The notes: generated from the sequence alone by a model not told the origin. A stretch of 64,000 bases of DNA from Litoribacter populi (GCF_007483685.1 NZ_VMKN01000001.1:1063825-1127824); one strand, 5' to 3'. Counted from the first letter of the stretch, positions 54,633 through 63,881 are shown. Made by a program: numbers and translations.

Positions 54633-55388
54633 TCATGGCTTGGCGCCCGCTTTAACAATCCGACATGGGTTTAATTTAAGCCTGCCGACATCCATGATAT
54701 GGCTGCCGGAGAGGATAAGAAACTCCATACCCAGAGTCACTACGTGGTAATCATAATTACCAACCGGATGCGGGGCTGTCATGGTAATTTCCTTGGGGCC
54801 ACTTTCTATGGGCAGGGGATCGGTTTCGGTAAGATGAAAACCGTAAGGAAACAGCTTCTCGCCAGGTCCAAAGGCTCCGGTAATAAAATACAGGCGAACA
54901 TGGGTGGCTGCTTTGGGAACCCTGATATCTCTTCCTATGTGAAGGTCTTCGAAATGAAGTTCCCACAGGTCTTCTTTTCTCTCAAGTTGATATTTGCTTT
55001 TGACCACATTGGAGAATTTGGCGTTTTCGTTGAGGTCAAAACCATGGAGCATGTTCCAATCCCCTTCTTCAATGCGTCTTTCTCCGCGAGCGTTTTTAGG
55101 GTCGGAACGGAGGATACTGTTGGCCACTTTTACCAAGCGGCCATGTAGTTTGGTAGGGGTTGTCCGCTTCAGGGCCAGCCAGATGGCTCCTTTCAGCATA
55201 CCCACCATATTGGAAGCGCTACCAAATTCCTCGTTGTTTTGCCGAGTAAGTTCATAATTGGAATCGGTAAGAATACGCTCCTTGCTCACTCCACCAGTTT
55301 CCTTGGCGAAATAACCGTCCTTGTTCTTGTAAAAACTCACATGACCGATCTTGCCGGTGAGCTTGATAAAACCTTTTTGTCGTGCCAT
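54633..55388 (-). CDS. Conserved Bacteroidota protein of unknown function
   Basis: Protein of 251 residues without signal peptide or membrane segment. The N-terminus MARQKGFIKLTGKIGHVSFYK and the following REN/RQNNEEFGSA-type segment recall a widespread but unnamed Bacteroidota family. The second half is beta-rich (HVRLYFITGAFGPGEKLFPY, YHVVTLGMEFL). It lies next to a DUF6266-type gene on the same strand whose N-terminus has the same plan: short basic start, GKIG turn, aromatic strand, polar helix. Both probably belong to one system. No function is proposed. Confidence 0.75.
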   Translation of the reverse strand: MARQKGFIKLTGKIGHVSFYKNKDGYFAKETGGVSKERILTDSNYELTRQNNEEFGSASNMVGMLKGAIWLALKRTTPTKLHGRLVKVANSILRSDPKNARGERRIEEGDWNMLHGFDLNENAKFSNVVKSKYQLERKEDLWELHFEDLHIGRDIRVPKAATHVRLYFITGAFGPGEKLFPYGFHLTETDPLPIESGPKEITMTAPHPVGNYDYHVVTLGMEFLILSGSHIMDVGRLKLNPCRIVKAGAKP

Positions 55389-55527
55389 AATTATTGTACT
55401 ATGTATTAAGCGTACGATGTGTCATCATGTTAGTAATTGGCGCTTGGTTTTGCTCTTTTGACTTAGCTCTATAAATAACCCTATTGCCAGTACTCTTTGT
55501 ACTCTTTCTTGTCCTTAAAAATTACTC

Positions 55528-56181
55528 TTACACTAATCCAAGATAAACGCTATCCGACAGACTATGCCCTTTGGCTAAGGGGGAGCTGAAAGCTAGGTAG
55601 GCATGGAGGCGGCCACGGTGTTCGTCTGGGTCGGGAATGGGGATGAGCTGACTTTCTGCTGACCGGGCAGCGCCTTCCTGTATATAAATGGGGGTTGATT
55701 CCTCCAGATTATAGAGCAGGATCAGGGCCTTGTCCCGGCCCTTGGCGTTACCCGATCCGGTGTTGTTTTTCCAGGTAACCTCTACATGATCATCGTCCTT
55801 CCAGCTAGCGGCACCTGCCTTAGCTCCGGTAAGGTTGCCCGAGCTGATGAGTGCCAGATTGGGGGCCAAAGCTAAGCCTGTGTCATGGTGGACCATTGCC
55901 AGATTCATAAGTAAAGCTGAGCCCTCGTGGTAGCCGTTTCTGGCTCCGCGTATACCTATTTGGTGGCTGAAATACATCAGCTGGCGTATAGGTTCGAGAA
56001 AATGCCGGGCCAGCCGGAACTTTGTCTGCTGTAATTCCTGAGCGGGAGTGGAGGGGAGTTTATCCTTTCTGTCCTTCTTTTCGGGGGCGGCTCTCACGTA
56101 AGTGACCCCGTTAATCTCGTAATAAATAAAACCGCCAATTTTGCCTTTGAGGCCCTGGTGAATGCCGGATGCTTTTGCCAT
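55528..56181 (-). CDS. DUF6266-like protein
   Basis: Protein of 217 residues, no signal peptide. The start MAKASGIHQGLKGKIGGFIYY followed by GVTYVRAAPEKKDRKDKL and a TPAQELQQTKFRLARHFLEPI helix fits the DUF6266 pattern. The C-terminal half has short beta strands and a KALILLYNLEE segment. Function of the family is unknown. It stands 139 bases upstream of the other unknown gene on the same strand; the gap has no terminator but a nine-base direct repeat AAAGAGTAC read on the - strand. Confidence 0.78.
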   Translation of the reverse strand: MAKASGIHQGLKGKIGGFIYYEINGVTYVRAAPEKKDRKDKLPSTPAQELQQTKFRLARHFLEPIRQLMYFSHQIGIRGARNGYHEGSALLMNLAMVHHDTGLALAPNLALISSGNLTGAKAGAASWKDDDHVEVTWKNNTGSGNAKGRDKALILLYNLEESTPIYIQEGAARSAESQLIPIPDPDEHRGRLHAYLAFSSPLAKGHSLSDSVYLGLV

Positions 56182-56609
56182 GATGGATGTTGTTAAAAGT
56201 GTGAATGAAAAATTATGGAATCTCAGCTTTACGCTCTGCCCATTAGTATGGCAAACACCCTCTAGATTAAAAAACGCCTAATCACCCTCTTGAGCCAAAA
56301 GCCAAACGAAAATAATAAATAAAAGTTTATATGCAAATAAATCGCCGGATTATTTTTTAGGTATCGTTAGTTTGTAAACAAAGAATATTCTGATTTTACT
56401 TGGCGCTATTAGAACTTGATTAGAAGGAAGTCGGGAGATGGTCAGAATATGGTCAGAAGATTATATGGATTTACAATGAGTTTTTAATGGTTTTCAGAAT
56501 AGTTTGAAAGTAGGAATTTAGAGGTAAAGGTGCTCTTGGTGAAGTGTAATTTGCACCTAAACAATAATCTTATACAGAGGGTTTTGCAGGTTCAATAATT
56601 CTGTGGTTT
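56182..56609. other. 428-base divergent intergenic region with an 11-bp repeat
   Basis: AT-rich DNA between the DUF6266-like gene and the frameshifted amidohydrolase. No ORF or RNA gene is supported. It contains two tandem 11-bp units (56438-56459). No complete promoter pair could be assigned. Confidence 0.5.
56438..56459. repeat. 11-bp tandem repeat, two copies
   Basis: ATGGTCAGAAT and ATGGTCAGAAG are adjacent and identical over ten of 11 bases, about 155 bases before the amidohydrolase start. The reverse complement contains TGACCA, a word also present in the third unit of the 11-bp array at 25.4 kb. Confidence 0.55.
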
Positions 56610-57973
56610 ATGAATAAAGTAGTGTATTTATTTGGTTTAGTGATGTTTGGTTTACAAATAAGTTTAATGGGGCAAACATCTGATCGTCCTTCCCCAATTT
56701 TGATTTCCGATGTGAACATTTTTACGGGGAAGGATGAACAAGTCACTCGTGGGCATATTCTAATTGAGGGGAAATTTATAACCAGGATTTCAACAGAACC
56801 CATTTCAATTGATGATGGGCAAGACTATAAAATTATAGAAGGAGGCGGAAGGTTTGTGATGCCGGGATTGATAGATGCGCATACGCACTTGTTGTTTGAG
56901 TCAATTCCCCAAATGCTGGCGATGATGTCGGATTATGCCTATTTGAATCTTTATGCCGCAAAGGCTGCAGAAAAGCAACTCCTGAGAGGGTTTACAAGTG
57001 TGCGCGATTTGGGTGGGGGAGCGTTGACCTTGGCAAAGGCAATTGATCAGGGGTTGATTGTAGGACCGAGGGTTTTTGCCAGCGGAGCATTTATTTCCCA
57101 GACAGGTGGACATGGGGATTTTGGTTTGCCTACCGATGTGCCTCGGAGGCAGGGCGAAATGTCCTATGTGGAGAGAAACGAATGGCTGCTATAGCCGATG
57201 GGGAGGAGCAAGTGTTATTGCGCAGCAGGGAACAGCTGCGTCAAGGCGCTACACAACTGAAGCTGATGGCCGGAGGTGGTGTGTCCTCAAATTATGACCC
57301 CTTGGATGTGGCCCAGTATACCGAAGCGGAGTTCAGGTCAGCTGTGTCTGCTGCCGAAAACTGGGGAACCTATGTCACGGTGCATGCCTATACTCCTCGA
57401 GCGATCAAGACGGCCATCAATGCCGGAGTGAAATGCATAGACCATGGGCAGTTGGCTGATGAGGAGACAGTGAAATTAATGGCCGAGAATGGGATATGGT
57501 GGAGTTTGCAGCCTTTTTTGGGAGATGAGGATTCCAACCAATTCCCAGAAGGTTCAGCAAATAAGCGAAAGCAGATGGAAGTCTCAGCAGGGACAGACAA
57601 CGCCTATAGGTTGGCCAAAAAATACAACATTAAAATTGCCTGGGGGACAGATTGTCTTTTCAACCCAGAGCTTGCCCTAAAGCAGGGGAAGCAGTTAGCC
57701 AAGATGACCAAATGGTTTTCGCCTTACGAGGTCTTGAAAATGGCTACCTTTGACAATGCCCAGCTTCTATACATGAGTGGTCCGCGAAATCCTTATCAGG
57801 ATGGTAAGTTGGGAGAAATCTCTGAGGGAGCATATGCGGACCTGATCATCGTGGACGGCAATCCGCTGGAGGATATTCAGCTCATTGTAGATCCTGAACA
57901 GAACTTTAATGTAATAATTAAGGATGGGGTTGTGGTAAAGGAATCATTCTCTCCTTCACCCCGTCAAAAGTAA
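56610..57973 (+). pseudogene. Secreted amidohydrolase interrupted by a frameshift
   Basis: The first frame (56610-57194) encodes a signal peptide ending near LMGQ and the N-terminal half of a metal-dependent amidohydrolase, with the metal motif DAHTHL and GFTSVRDLGG. It runs into a stop just after RNE. A second frame (57182-57973) continues with MAAIADGEEQVL and the rest: VHAYTPRAIKTAI, CIDHGQL, WGTDCLF and a C-terminal ADLIIVDGNPL. Adding one base after 57180 joins both into an intact ~454-residue protein reading RNGMAAIADG. It is therefore a one-base deletion, either genuine or a sequencing error. The family is the imidazolonepropionase/prolidase-like group. Confidence 0.85.
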
Positions 57974-58943
57974 TCTGAACCGGTTTTATTTTTCCCTGCT
58001 CGTTAAATTCCATTTTGTCGATGCAGACCACGCGGTGGTTGTGGTGGGTTTCTTCGAGAGGCCTGCGGTGGTAGACGATGTAGTATTCATCCTCTCCCGG
58101 TATCTGCATGACCGAGTGGTGACCGGCGCCAGTGGCGATGTCAGGGTCCTGCTGGAGAACTGTAGCCTCCCGCTCAAACGGGCCGAAGGGGCTGTCGGAA
58201 ATGGCATAGGCTACCCTATAATTGGGCCCGCCCCAGCCTCCCTCTGACCACATGAAGTAATACTTTCCTTCACGCATAAACATGAACGGGCCTTCCACAT
58301 AATCCTCAGGGGTTACTTCCTTGTACAGTTCACCGTCATCGAAAGGCTCGAGACCAGTAAAATCCTCATTTAGCTTGACCACGTTGCAATGGCCCCAGCC
58401 CCCGTAATACATATAATGAGTCCCATCGGCATCGCGGAAGACAAACTGGTCGATGGGCTGGGCCCCGTTGACAATTTCATTGATCAAAGGTTTGCCGATG
58501 AGGTCTTTAAAAGGTCCTTCCGGTTGGTCGGCTATGGCCACACCGATGCCTCCTAAGGCATCCTCATGCTGAATATCATTGGCTCCAAAAAAGAGGTAGT
58601 ATTTCCCCTTATTTTCAATCACTGAAGGAGCCCACATGGCACTGTCGGCCCAAGCCACTGCTGCAGTATCAATGATTCGTTCATGTTTATCCCAGTTTAC
58701 CAGATCTTTGGAGGAAAATGCGTCCATGTGGACCTGTCGGTGGTAGGCGTCGGAATAGGTTGGGTAAATCCAGTAGGTGTCCCCATAGATGATACCCTCC
58801 GGGTCTGCATACCAGCCTTCAATGACAGGATTGCCGGAATATCGGGGCTCCTCGGTTAGGGTCTCTTTTGGGGAGCAGCTTGTTGAAAAATAAAATAGGG
58901 AAATAAGGAGAAATAGAGAAATACTGTTAAGATGAGATTCCAT
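57918..58943 (-). CDS. Glycoside hydrolase family 43-like lipoprotein
   Basis: Lipoprotein of 341 residues (Cys23 in TSC, followed by SPKETLTEEP). It has the five-bladed propeller pattern of GH43-type enzymes with the three catalytic acids in place: Asp47 in WYADPEG, Asp165 in PIDQFVF and Glu217 in YVEGPFMF. Typical substrates are arabinan, arabinoxylan or beta-xylosides. Its last 56 bases overlap the end of the convergent amidohydrolase gene. No SusCD pair is beside it, so it may act alone at the surface. Confidence 0.9.
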   Translation of the reverse strand: MESHLNSISLFLLISLFYFSTSCSPKETLTEEPRYSGNPVIEGWYADPEGIIYGDTYWIYPTYSDAYHRQVHMDAFSSKDLVNWDKHERIIDTAAVAWADSAMWAPSVIENKGKYYLFFGANDIQHEDALGGIGVAIADQPEGPFKDLIGKPLINEIVNGAQPIDQFVFRDADGTHYMYYGGWGHCNVVKLNEDFTGLEPFDDGELYKEVTPEDYVEGPFMFMREGKYYFMWSEGGWGGPNYRVAYAISDSPFGPFEREATVLQQDPDIATGAGHHSVMQIPGEDEYYIVYHRRPLEETHHNHRVVCIDKMEFNEQGKIKPVQITFDGVKERMIPLPQPHP

Positions 58944-59028
58944 AGGTTTAAAAGGTTTTATCTAAAATATTAAATAAGAATGAGCTTAGCAAAGTGGGCT
59001 GGTTTAACGGTTTAGATTGAGGATGTTT

Positions 59029-59084
59029 GGATGACGGATGACGGGTGACGGGTGACGGATGACGGATGTCGGATGTCCGATGAG
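59029..59084. repeat. 7-bp tandem repeat array (eight units)
   Basis: Eight consecutive heptamers of the form GGATGAC, GGGTGAC or GGATGTC, the last being CGATGAG. The phase GAC-N4 is shared with the three-unit array at 34904-34924. It lies in the gap between divergent GH43 and PLP-enzyme genes. Confidence 0.85.
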
Positions 59085-59186
59085 GGGTGGTTTTTGGAAA
59101 TTGGTGAGGGTTTGCGTTAATTCGGGGGAATTTTAGGCGAAAATTAAGGGTTATGAAAAATTACGGCCTATCTAAAAGTAAATTTT

Positions 59187-61031
59187 ATGACAGAAAATAG
59201 AGTGTTTAAATATATTGAAGATGTATTGGAGAACATGCCAGCTGAATGGCTGAAGTTAACAACCCATCGACTAGACATTTACATTGAAGAGTTGGCTAAA
59301 ACACAATTTTTAGATGAGTTTGAGGACTTATTTAAAAACCATAGCTCTGAAACATCAGCACTCAGTCAATTGCCTACGGCTTATGATTATATCCGGCTAG
59401 GTCATCCTTTATCATCAGTGCTGGAATGGACAATTGCTAAACTATATGACAATAAACCGGAAAGTGTAATAAGTTTTTCATCGAGGACGGTTCCTATTTT
59501 GGCTATTCTCAGGAAAAATTTATTGAATAATGAGAATACTCAAATCTGCTATACTGGGGAATTGCCGGCACTTTTTGATACCGAAGTACTAAAGCAAGTA
59601 TACGGTTATAGTTTCGATTTAAAGCAAGTTAATGGAGTCGAAGATATTTCCAGGTTTAACGGCAGCACAGTTTTCATTTCACAAAATGAGGAAATTGGCA
59701 GTTTTGAATTTTCTCCTAATGTAGATTTCATAATCAGTATTCACCCTGAATTTGGAAGTATCCTAATGGTAAATGGTGAGCTAAATAGAAGTTATATCTC
59801 CGAAATCCAGCATGTCCGCAGAAGAGAGACCATTGCTATGACGCCTGTGAATTGCTTTTCGGCCTTGCAGCAATTAATTGGAAAGTCCCCTTCTGATGAT
59901 GTGAAAAGTGATTATGAGACAAACAGAGCGCTTGTCTTGGATTCGATTAAAGAAATTACCGGTACAAATACAAAGGCGCTACTTGGTTCCAGTGGCCTAT
60001 CAATTCAATATGCCATCATGATGGGGCTAGTTGATGCGGCATTGGAAAAGCATCCAGGCAAAGCCATCAAAATCATTGTTCCTCCTAACTGTTATGGTGG
60101 TACAAACGACCAGGCCAGACGGGTAGCTGCTTGTGTGGACAACGTGGAAGTTTTGGATCTACTTGTCGATGGTGACAACAATATGGTTCAAAGTATTGAT
60201 GCCGTTTTGGATAAAGTTGCCAAAGAAGATGCCGTCCCTTTTATCATCGCTGAAATTCCAACTAACCCAAGAGTCGAAGTTCCGGATCTTATAAAATTAA
60301 AAGAGGTGTTGAGTGCAGTCCGTAAAACGGATGCAGGAAAAGCCGCTATCGATCCAGTGTTTATTTTAGACCAAACATTTTGTCCCAATGTGCAATTCCT
60401 GGCTGAGGGTGGAATACTTTCTACGATCAGGAGCATATCCTATGTTAGTGGTTCGAAATTCCCTAGTGGAGGAAAATGTACTGCGGGCTATTGTGTGGCA
60501 AATAATGAGGCGGAAGATTTATTGGAAAAAATAGAAAAGCATCTTATACTTTGCGATAATGAGGCTACAGATCTTCAAGTTGAAATATTGGCAAATCAAT
60601 TACCTTCCATGAATCAAAGGATAATTGACGCATATAAAAATACGCGGGAATTTGTAAACTTCATTAAAGATGCTCTGCCAGAGGCAAAAATCAATTTTGT
60701 TTCAGAGGAATTGGCGAAGGAAGGATTTACTCCATCTGTGTTTTCATTGGATCTTCCCACCAAAGGAGAAACTTTTGCTGAAAGAGAATCTTATAAAAGG
60801 GCATTGAATAATAAGTTGATCAACCTAATGATTACTGAGATCCCTAATGAAAGTAAATACTGCGTGAGTTATGGGCAGTTAAAGGGATGTTATTGGACCA
60901 TACCTGCCACTTCAACCCAAGGGACGACTAAAGAAGCCGATAAAGATTACATTGCCCGAGTGGCACTTTCCCATGATATGGACCTTGAACGCCATAAAAA
61001 GGTCTTTTTGGATTTTGTAGGGGAAATTTAA
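59187..61031 (+). CDS. PLP-dependent enzyme of the Cys/Met metabolism family with N-terminal extension
   Basis: Cytoplasmic protein of 614 residues, about 220 longer than cystathionine gamma-synthase-type enzymes. The C-terminal part (from ~245) looks like an active fold-type I enzyme: LLGSSGLSIQYA, PPNCYGGTNDQARRV with the PLP-stacking Tyr, EIPTNPRVEV, LDQTFCPNVQFL with the PLP-nitrogen Asp, and the Schiff-base Lys in SYVSGSKFPSGGKCTAG. Residues ~60-235 show a degenerate copy of the same plan (YIRLGHPLSSVLEWTIAKL, then VISFSSRTVPILAIL) without a catalytic Lys. Likely a C-S lyase or gamma-synthase-type activity; the substrate is unknown. It stands alone. Confidence 0.82.
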   Translation: MTENRVFKYIEDVLENMPAEWLKLTTHRLDIYIEELAKTQFLDEFEDLFKNHSSETSALSQLPTAYDYIRLGHPLSSVLEWTIAKLYDNKPESVISFSSRTVPILAILRKNLLNNENTQICYTGELPALFDTEVLKQVYGYSFDLKQVNGVEDISRFNGSTVFISQNEEIGSFEFSPNVDFIISIHPEFGSILMVNGELNRSYISEIQHVRRRETIAMTPVNCFSALQQLIGKSPSDDVKSDYETNRALVLDSIKEITGTNTKALLGSSGLSIQYAIMMGLVDAALEKHPGKAIKIIVPPNCYGGTNDQARRVAACVDNVEVLDLLVDGDNNMVQSIDAVLDKVAKEDAVPFIIAEIPTNPRVEVPDLIKLKEVLSAVRKTDAGKAAIDPVFILDQTFCPNVQFLAEGGILSTIRSISYVSGSKFPSGGKCTAGYCVANNEAEDLLEKIEKHLILCDNEATDLQVEILANQLPSMNQRIIDAYKNTREFVNFIKDALPEAKINFVSEELAKEGFTPSVFSLDLPTKGETFAERESYKRALNNKLINLMITEIPNESKYCVSYGQLKGCYWTIPATSTQGTTKEADKDYIARVALSHDMDLERHKKVFLDFVGEI

Positions 61032-61167
61032 ACTGGGTTTTTACCCCAGAGGCTCGGAGGTCGCAGTGGGTGAGTCTGGGCAACCTAAAAAATAATTCTT
61101 CAATATAGCTTTTACCCTACCCTCCTTCACTTTGGAATATAACCTGCAATGAATTATCTTCCCCTCT

Positions 61168-61674
61168 ATGGCAGAAGTAGTGATCAATACAGGGTTGAGT
61201 TTTGAAGATTTCCGGAGGGCTAATTTCTTTTTGCTTTACCGCAGGAAGATGACCACCGCGTTACTGGTTTTGGGGTTGATTCTGGTATTGGGTTCACTGG
61301 TACATCATGTAATGGAACCTGATTTTTATGTCCAATTTCCCGTGTTGCCCGTAGCCTTGGGATTGGCGATGGTGCTGCTCCCTCCGTTATCCCTACTCCG
61401 TTCTTCCAAAAAGAACTATTTTGGAGATGCCCGGCTGAGGGGGAAGTTTACTTATAAGCTCGACCGGGAGAAAATACAAGTCATAGGGGAGTCATTCGAT
61501 ACTACTTTTTCATGGAAGAAGTTGTATATGTTTGAGGTTTCCCACAACTGGGTGCTGCTGTGGCAGAATGCACAAATGGCCTTGTTGATTCCGAAAAGGG
61601 ATGTTTCTGAAGGGCAAATTCAGACTTTGAAGGACATAGCCACCAAGCATCCCGGAGTGAGGAGAAAGTGGTAA
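61168..61674 (+). CDS. YcxB-like membrane protein
   Basis: Protein of 168 residues with two hydrophobic segments (about 28-47 and 57-78) near the N-terminus and a soluble C-terminal part with the YcxB-like pattern (YKLDREKIQV, FSWKKLYMFEVSHNWVLLW). The family has no known function. Monocistronic by position. Confidence 0.8.
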   Translation: MAEVVINTGLSFEDFRRANFFLLYRRKMTTALLVLGLILVLGSLVHHVMEPDFYVQFPVLPVALGLAMVLLPPLSLLRSSKKNYFGDARLRGKFTYKLDREKIQVIGESFDTTFSWKKLYMFEVSHNWVLLWQNAQMALLIPKRDVSEGQIQTLKDIATKHPGVRRKW

Positions 61675-61823
61675 GTGAGTTGCAAATATTTGATATGACT
61701 ATAATTTATGGTAACTTTATAAGTCGCTTAATTAAAGTGGTTTAGCTTTTCGGTTCGATGCTTTATGCTATCGATTTTTTGAAGGGTAATTGATTTATGC
61801 TCACAACATTAAATCTCCATATG

Positions 61824-62459
61824 ATGCAGGTATCAATTTTAGGGGCGACCGGAATGGTTGGAAATGCAACGCTAAGAGAAGCTTTAAATAAAGGTTATCA
61901 GGTTAAAGTCTTGGTAAGATCTCCTGAAAAGCTTGGTGAGTTAAAAGAAAAAGTGACTGTGGTAGAGGGCAATCTTCTTGATAGCTCTTCAATGGAACGT
62001 GCGCTTGAAGGCAGTAATGTGGTGATAAATACAGCTGGTGGCGTCAAGGAACCTGACCAATATGCAAAATTTCAACGTATAGGAACCTTATTGACGGGAA
62101 AAATGAATGAGTTAGGGATTAAAAGGTTAATTAATATTTCCGGTGCAGTCATGACGCTTCCTGAAGAAAACCTAGATTTGAAAAGGAAGATTATGAAGGT
62201 GTTTGTAGGTTTTCTTTTTAAAGAAATGAAACAGTCCCAAGAGGCAATCCTGCCGATTATTCTTTCCAATAAAAATATCGACTGGACAATAGTGCGAGCT
62301 GCCATGATTTCCAAAAAAGAGGGTGTTGGGAATGTTTTGGCAGATGATAAACAAATGCCTGGAATGGCTATTAAGCTTGATGATTTGGGTAAGTTTCTGG
62401 TGGAGCAAATTATTTCTAAGCAATGGGTAAATAAGGCGCCATTTGTTGCTTCTAGATAA
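61824..62459 (+). CDS. NmrA-like NAD(P)-binding protein
   Basis: Soluble protein of 211 residues from the ATG at 61824; ATGs at 61797 and 61821 are also in frame, but MQVSILGATGMVGNATL begins a normal Rossmann fold here. It has the loop GATGMVG, NTAGGV and LINISGAVM motifs of atypical SDR/NmrA-like proteins and DWTIVRAAM toward the end. The substrate is unknown. Related in kind to the protein at 14316-14963. Confidence 0.82.
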   Translation: MQVSILGATGMVGNATLREALNKGYQVKVLVRSPEKLGELKEKVTVVEGNLLDSSSMERALEGSNVVINTAGGVKEPDQYAKFQRIGTLLTGKMNELGIKRLINISGAVMTLPEENLDLKRKIMKVFVGFLFKEMKQSQEAILPIILSNKNIDWTIVRAAMISKKEGVGNVLADDKQMPGMAIKLDDLGKFLVEQIISKQWVNKAPFVASR

Positions 62460-62463
62460 AAAA

Positions 62464-62485
62464 AAATCCCTCGCTAGAGGGATTT
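62464..62485 (-). terminator. Intrinsic terminator of pyrH-frr, possibly bidirectional
   Basis: AAATCCCTC and GAGGGATTT form a perfect nine-pair stem with a four-base loop. On the - strand a run of nine T follows, three bases after the frr stop; on the + strand the T-run is only TTT, so it may weakly terminate the NmrA-like gene too. Confidence 0.9.
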
Positions 62486-62487
62486 CA

Positions 62488-63048
62488 TTATACTTTCATA
62501 ATCTCGGCTTCTTTCTTATCAAAAAGCTCGTCGATTTTTGAAGAATATTTATCAGTTAGTTTCTGGACAGTGTCCTCCGCTCTTTTAACTTCATCTTCGG
62601 AAGCGCCATCTTTTTGAAGCTTTCTTAAGGAATCATTGGTGTCTTTTCTTACGGTTCTGATGGAGATTTTACCGTTTTCACACTCTTGTTTCACTTGTTT
62701 AACCAAGCCTTTTCTTCTTTCCTCCGTAAGTGGTGGGATGGTCAGGATGATGATTTCACCGTTGTTCTGAGGGGCAAGACCTAAATCAGAATTGACGATG
62801 GCTTTTTCAATTTCGCTGATCAGGTTTCTTTCCCAAGGTTTGATAGTAAGGGTTCTGGCATCAGGAGTGGTCACAGAGGCCACCTGCTGCAATGGGGTAG
62901 GGGCGCCGTAATAGCTGACCATGATCCCGTCAAGCAAATTGGGCATGGCCTTACCAGCTCTTGTTTTTACCAACTCAGCAGCCGTGTGGTCAACGGCCTT
63001 CTGCATGAGCTCTTTCGCATTGTCAAGTTCTAATTGAATCTCTTCCAT
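62488..63048 (-). CDS. frr: Ribosome recycling factor
   Basis: Releases ribosomes from mRNA after termination, with EF-G. Protein of 186 residues, standard length, with the tRNA-like helical domain motifs RAGKAMPNLLDGIMVSYYG, TIKPWERNLISEIEKAI and TEERRKGLVKQVKQECENGK. It follows pyrH by 15 bases, the classic pyrH-frr pairing. Confidence 0.97.
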   Translation of the reverse strand: MEEIQLELDNAKELMQKAVDHTAAELVKTRAGKAMPNLLDGIMVSYYGAPTPLQQVASVTTPDARTLTIKPWERNLISEIEKAIVNSDLGLAPQNNGEIIILTIPPLTEERRKGLVKQVKQECENGKISIRTVRKDTNDSLRKLQKDGASEDEVKRAEDTVQKLTDKYSSKIDELFDKKEAEIMKV

Positions 63049-63063
63049 GATATAGTTAAAAGC

Positions 63064-63774
63064 TTATTTTGTCATAATTAAAGTACCAACGTCTTCACCC
63101 TTGATCAGGTTTTCAAGGTTTCCATCCTTATTCATGTCAAAGACGATGATAGGGAGGTTATTTTCCTGGCAAAGAGTAAAAGCAGTCATATCCATCACGT
63201 TCAGGTTTTTTTCATAGACCTCCTGAAAAGAAATAGTATCGTAACGAGTTGCACTACTGTCTTTTTCTGGATCTGCTGTATAGACTCCGTCTACACGGGT
63301 ACCTTTCAATACTACTTCTGCCTCTATCTCGATGGCTCTCAAACTTGCCGTGGAGTCAGTAGTAAAATATGGGTTGCCTATTCCGGCTCCAAAGATTACC
63401 ACTCTACCTTTTTCTAAGTGGCGGATAGCTCTACGGCGAATAAACGGCTCACATACACTTTCGATCTTGATGCCAGACATGAGACGGGTGTACATGCCGT
63501 TTTGCTCCAACGCGCTCTGCAAAGCCATGGCGTTGATCAATGTGGCCAGCATGCCCATGTAGTCACCCTGAACGCGGTCAATGCCGATTTTCTCGGACTG
63601 CACGCCTCTGAAAATATTGCCTCCTCCGATTACAAGTGCTACTTCTACGCCCATATCCACCACTTTTCGGATTTCCATGGCATATTGCTCTAGTCTTTTG
63701 GGGTCTATGCCGTAGTTTTTGTCGCCCATGAGGGCTTCGCCGCTAAGCTTAAGGAGGATTCTTTTGTACTTCAT
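63064..63774 (-). CDS. pyrH: UMP kinase
   Basis: Converts UMP to UDP; 236 residues from the ATG at 63774. An in-frame upstream start would add 18 residues without family similarity. Motifs are [12 protein letters not shown] at the start, [23 protein letters not shown] and [15 protein letters not shown], as expected for the hexameric bacterial enzyme of the amino acid kinase family. It heads the pyrH-frr operon. Confidence 0.97.
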   Translation of the reverse strand: MKYKRILLKLSGEALMGDKNYGIDPKRLEQYAMEIRKVVDMGVEVALVIGGGNIFRGVQSEKIGIDRVQGDYMGMLATLINAMALQSALEQNGMYTRLMSGIKIESVCEPFIRRRAIRHLEKGRVVIFGAGIGNPYFTTDSTASLRAIEIEAEVVLKGTRVDGVYTADPEKDSSATRYDTISFQEVYEKNLNVMDMTAFTLCQENNLPIIVFDMNKDGNLENLIKGEDVGTLIMTK

Positions 63775-63841
63775 GCTCTGATGGCCTTTAAGAGAAAGGT
63801 ATTTAATGTTGAAATGATTTTTATCCAATATTTAAACTCGA

Positions 63842-63877
63842 CAAATATAATTTGTTAAGCTTATAAAACTAAATCAA
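63842..63877 (-). promoter_or_regulatory. Possible promoter of pyrH-frr
   Basis: On the - strand TATATTTG (63842-63849) fully matches TAnnTTTG. TTG lies upstream (63875-63877) with a 25-base spacer, two longer than usual. The leader would be about 60 bases. Confidence 0.45.
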
Positions 63878-63881
63878 TTCC

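Noticed and set aside
51332-58943. Genomic island or prophage
   Set aside because: Gene content is accessory, but no integrase, transposase, tRNA or flanking direct repeat was seen.
59029-59084. Possible origin iterons or CRISPR-like repeats
   Set aside because: Seven-bp units without spacers, and no replication initiator gene or DnaA-box cluster nearby.
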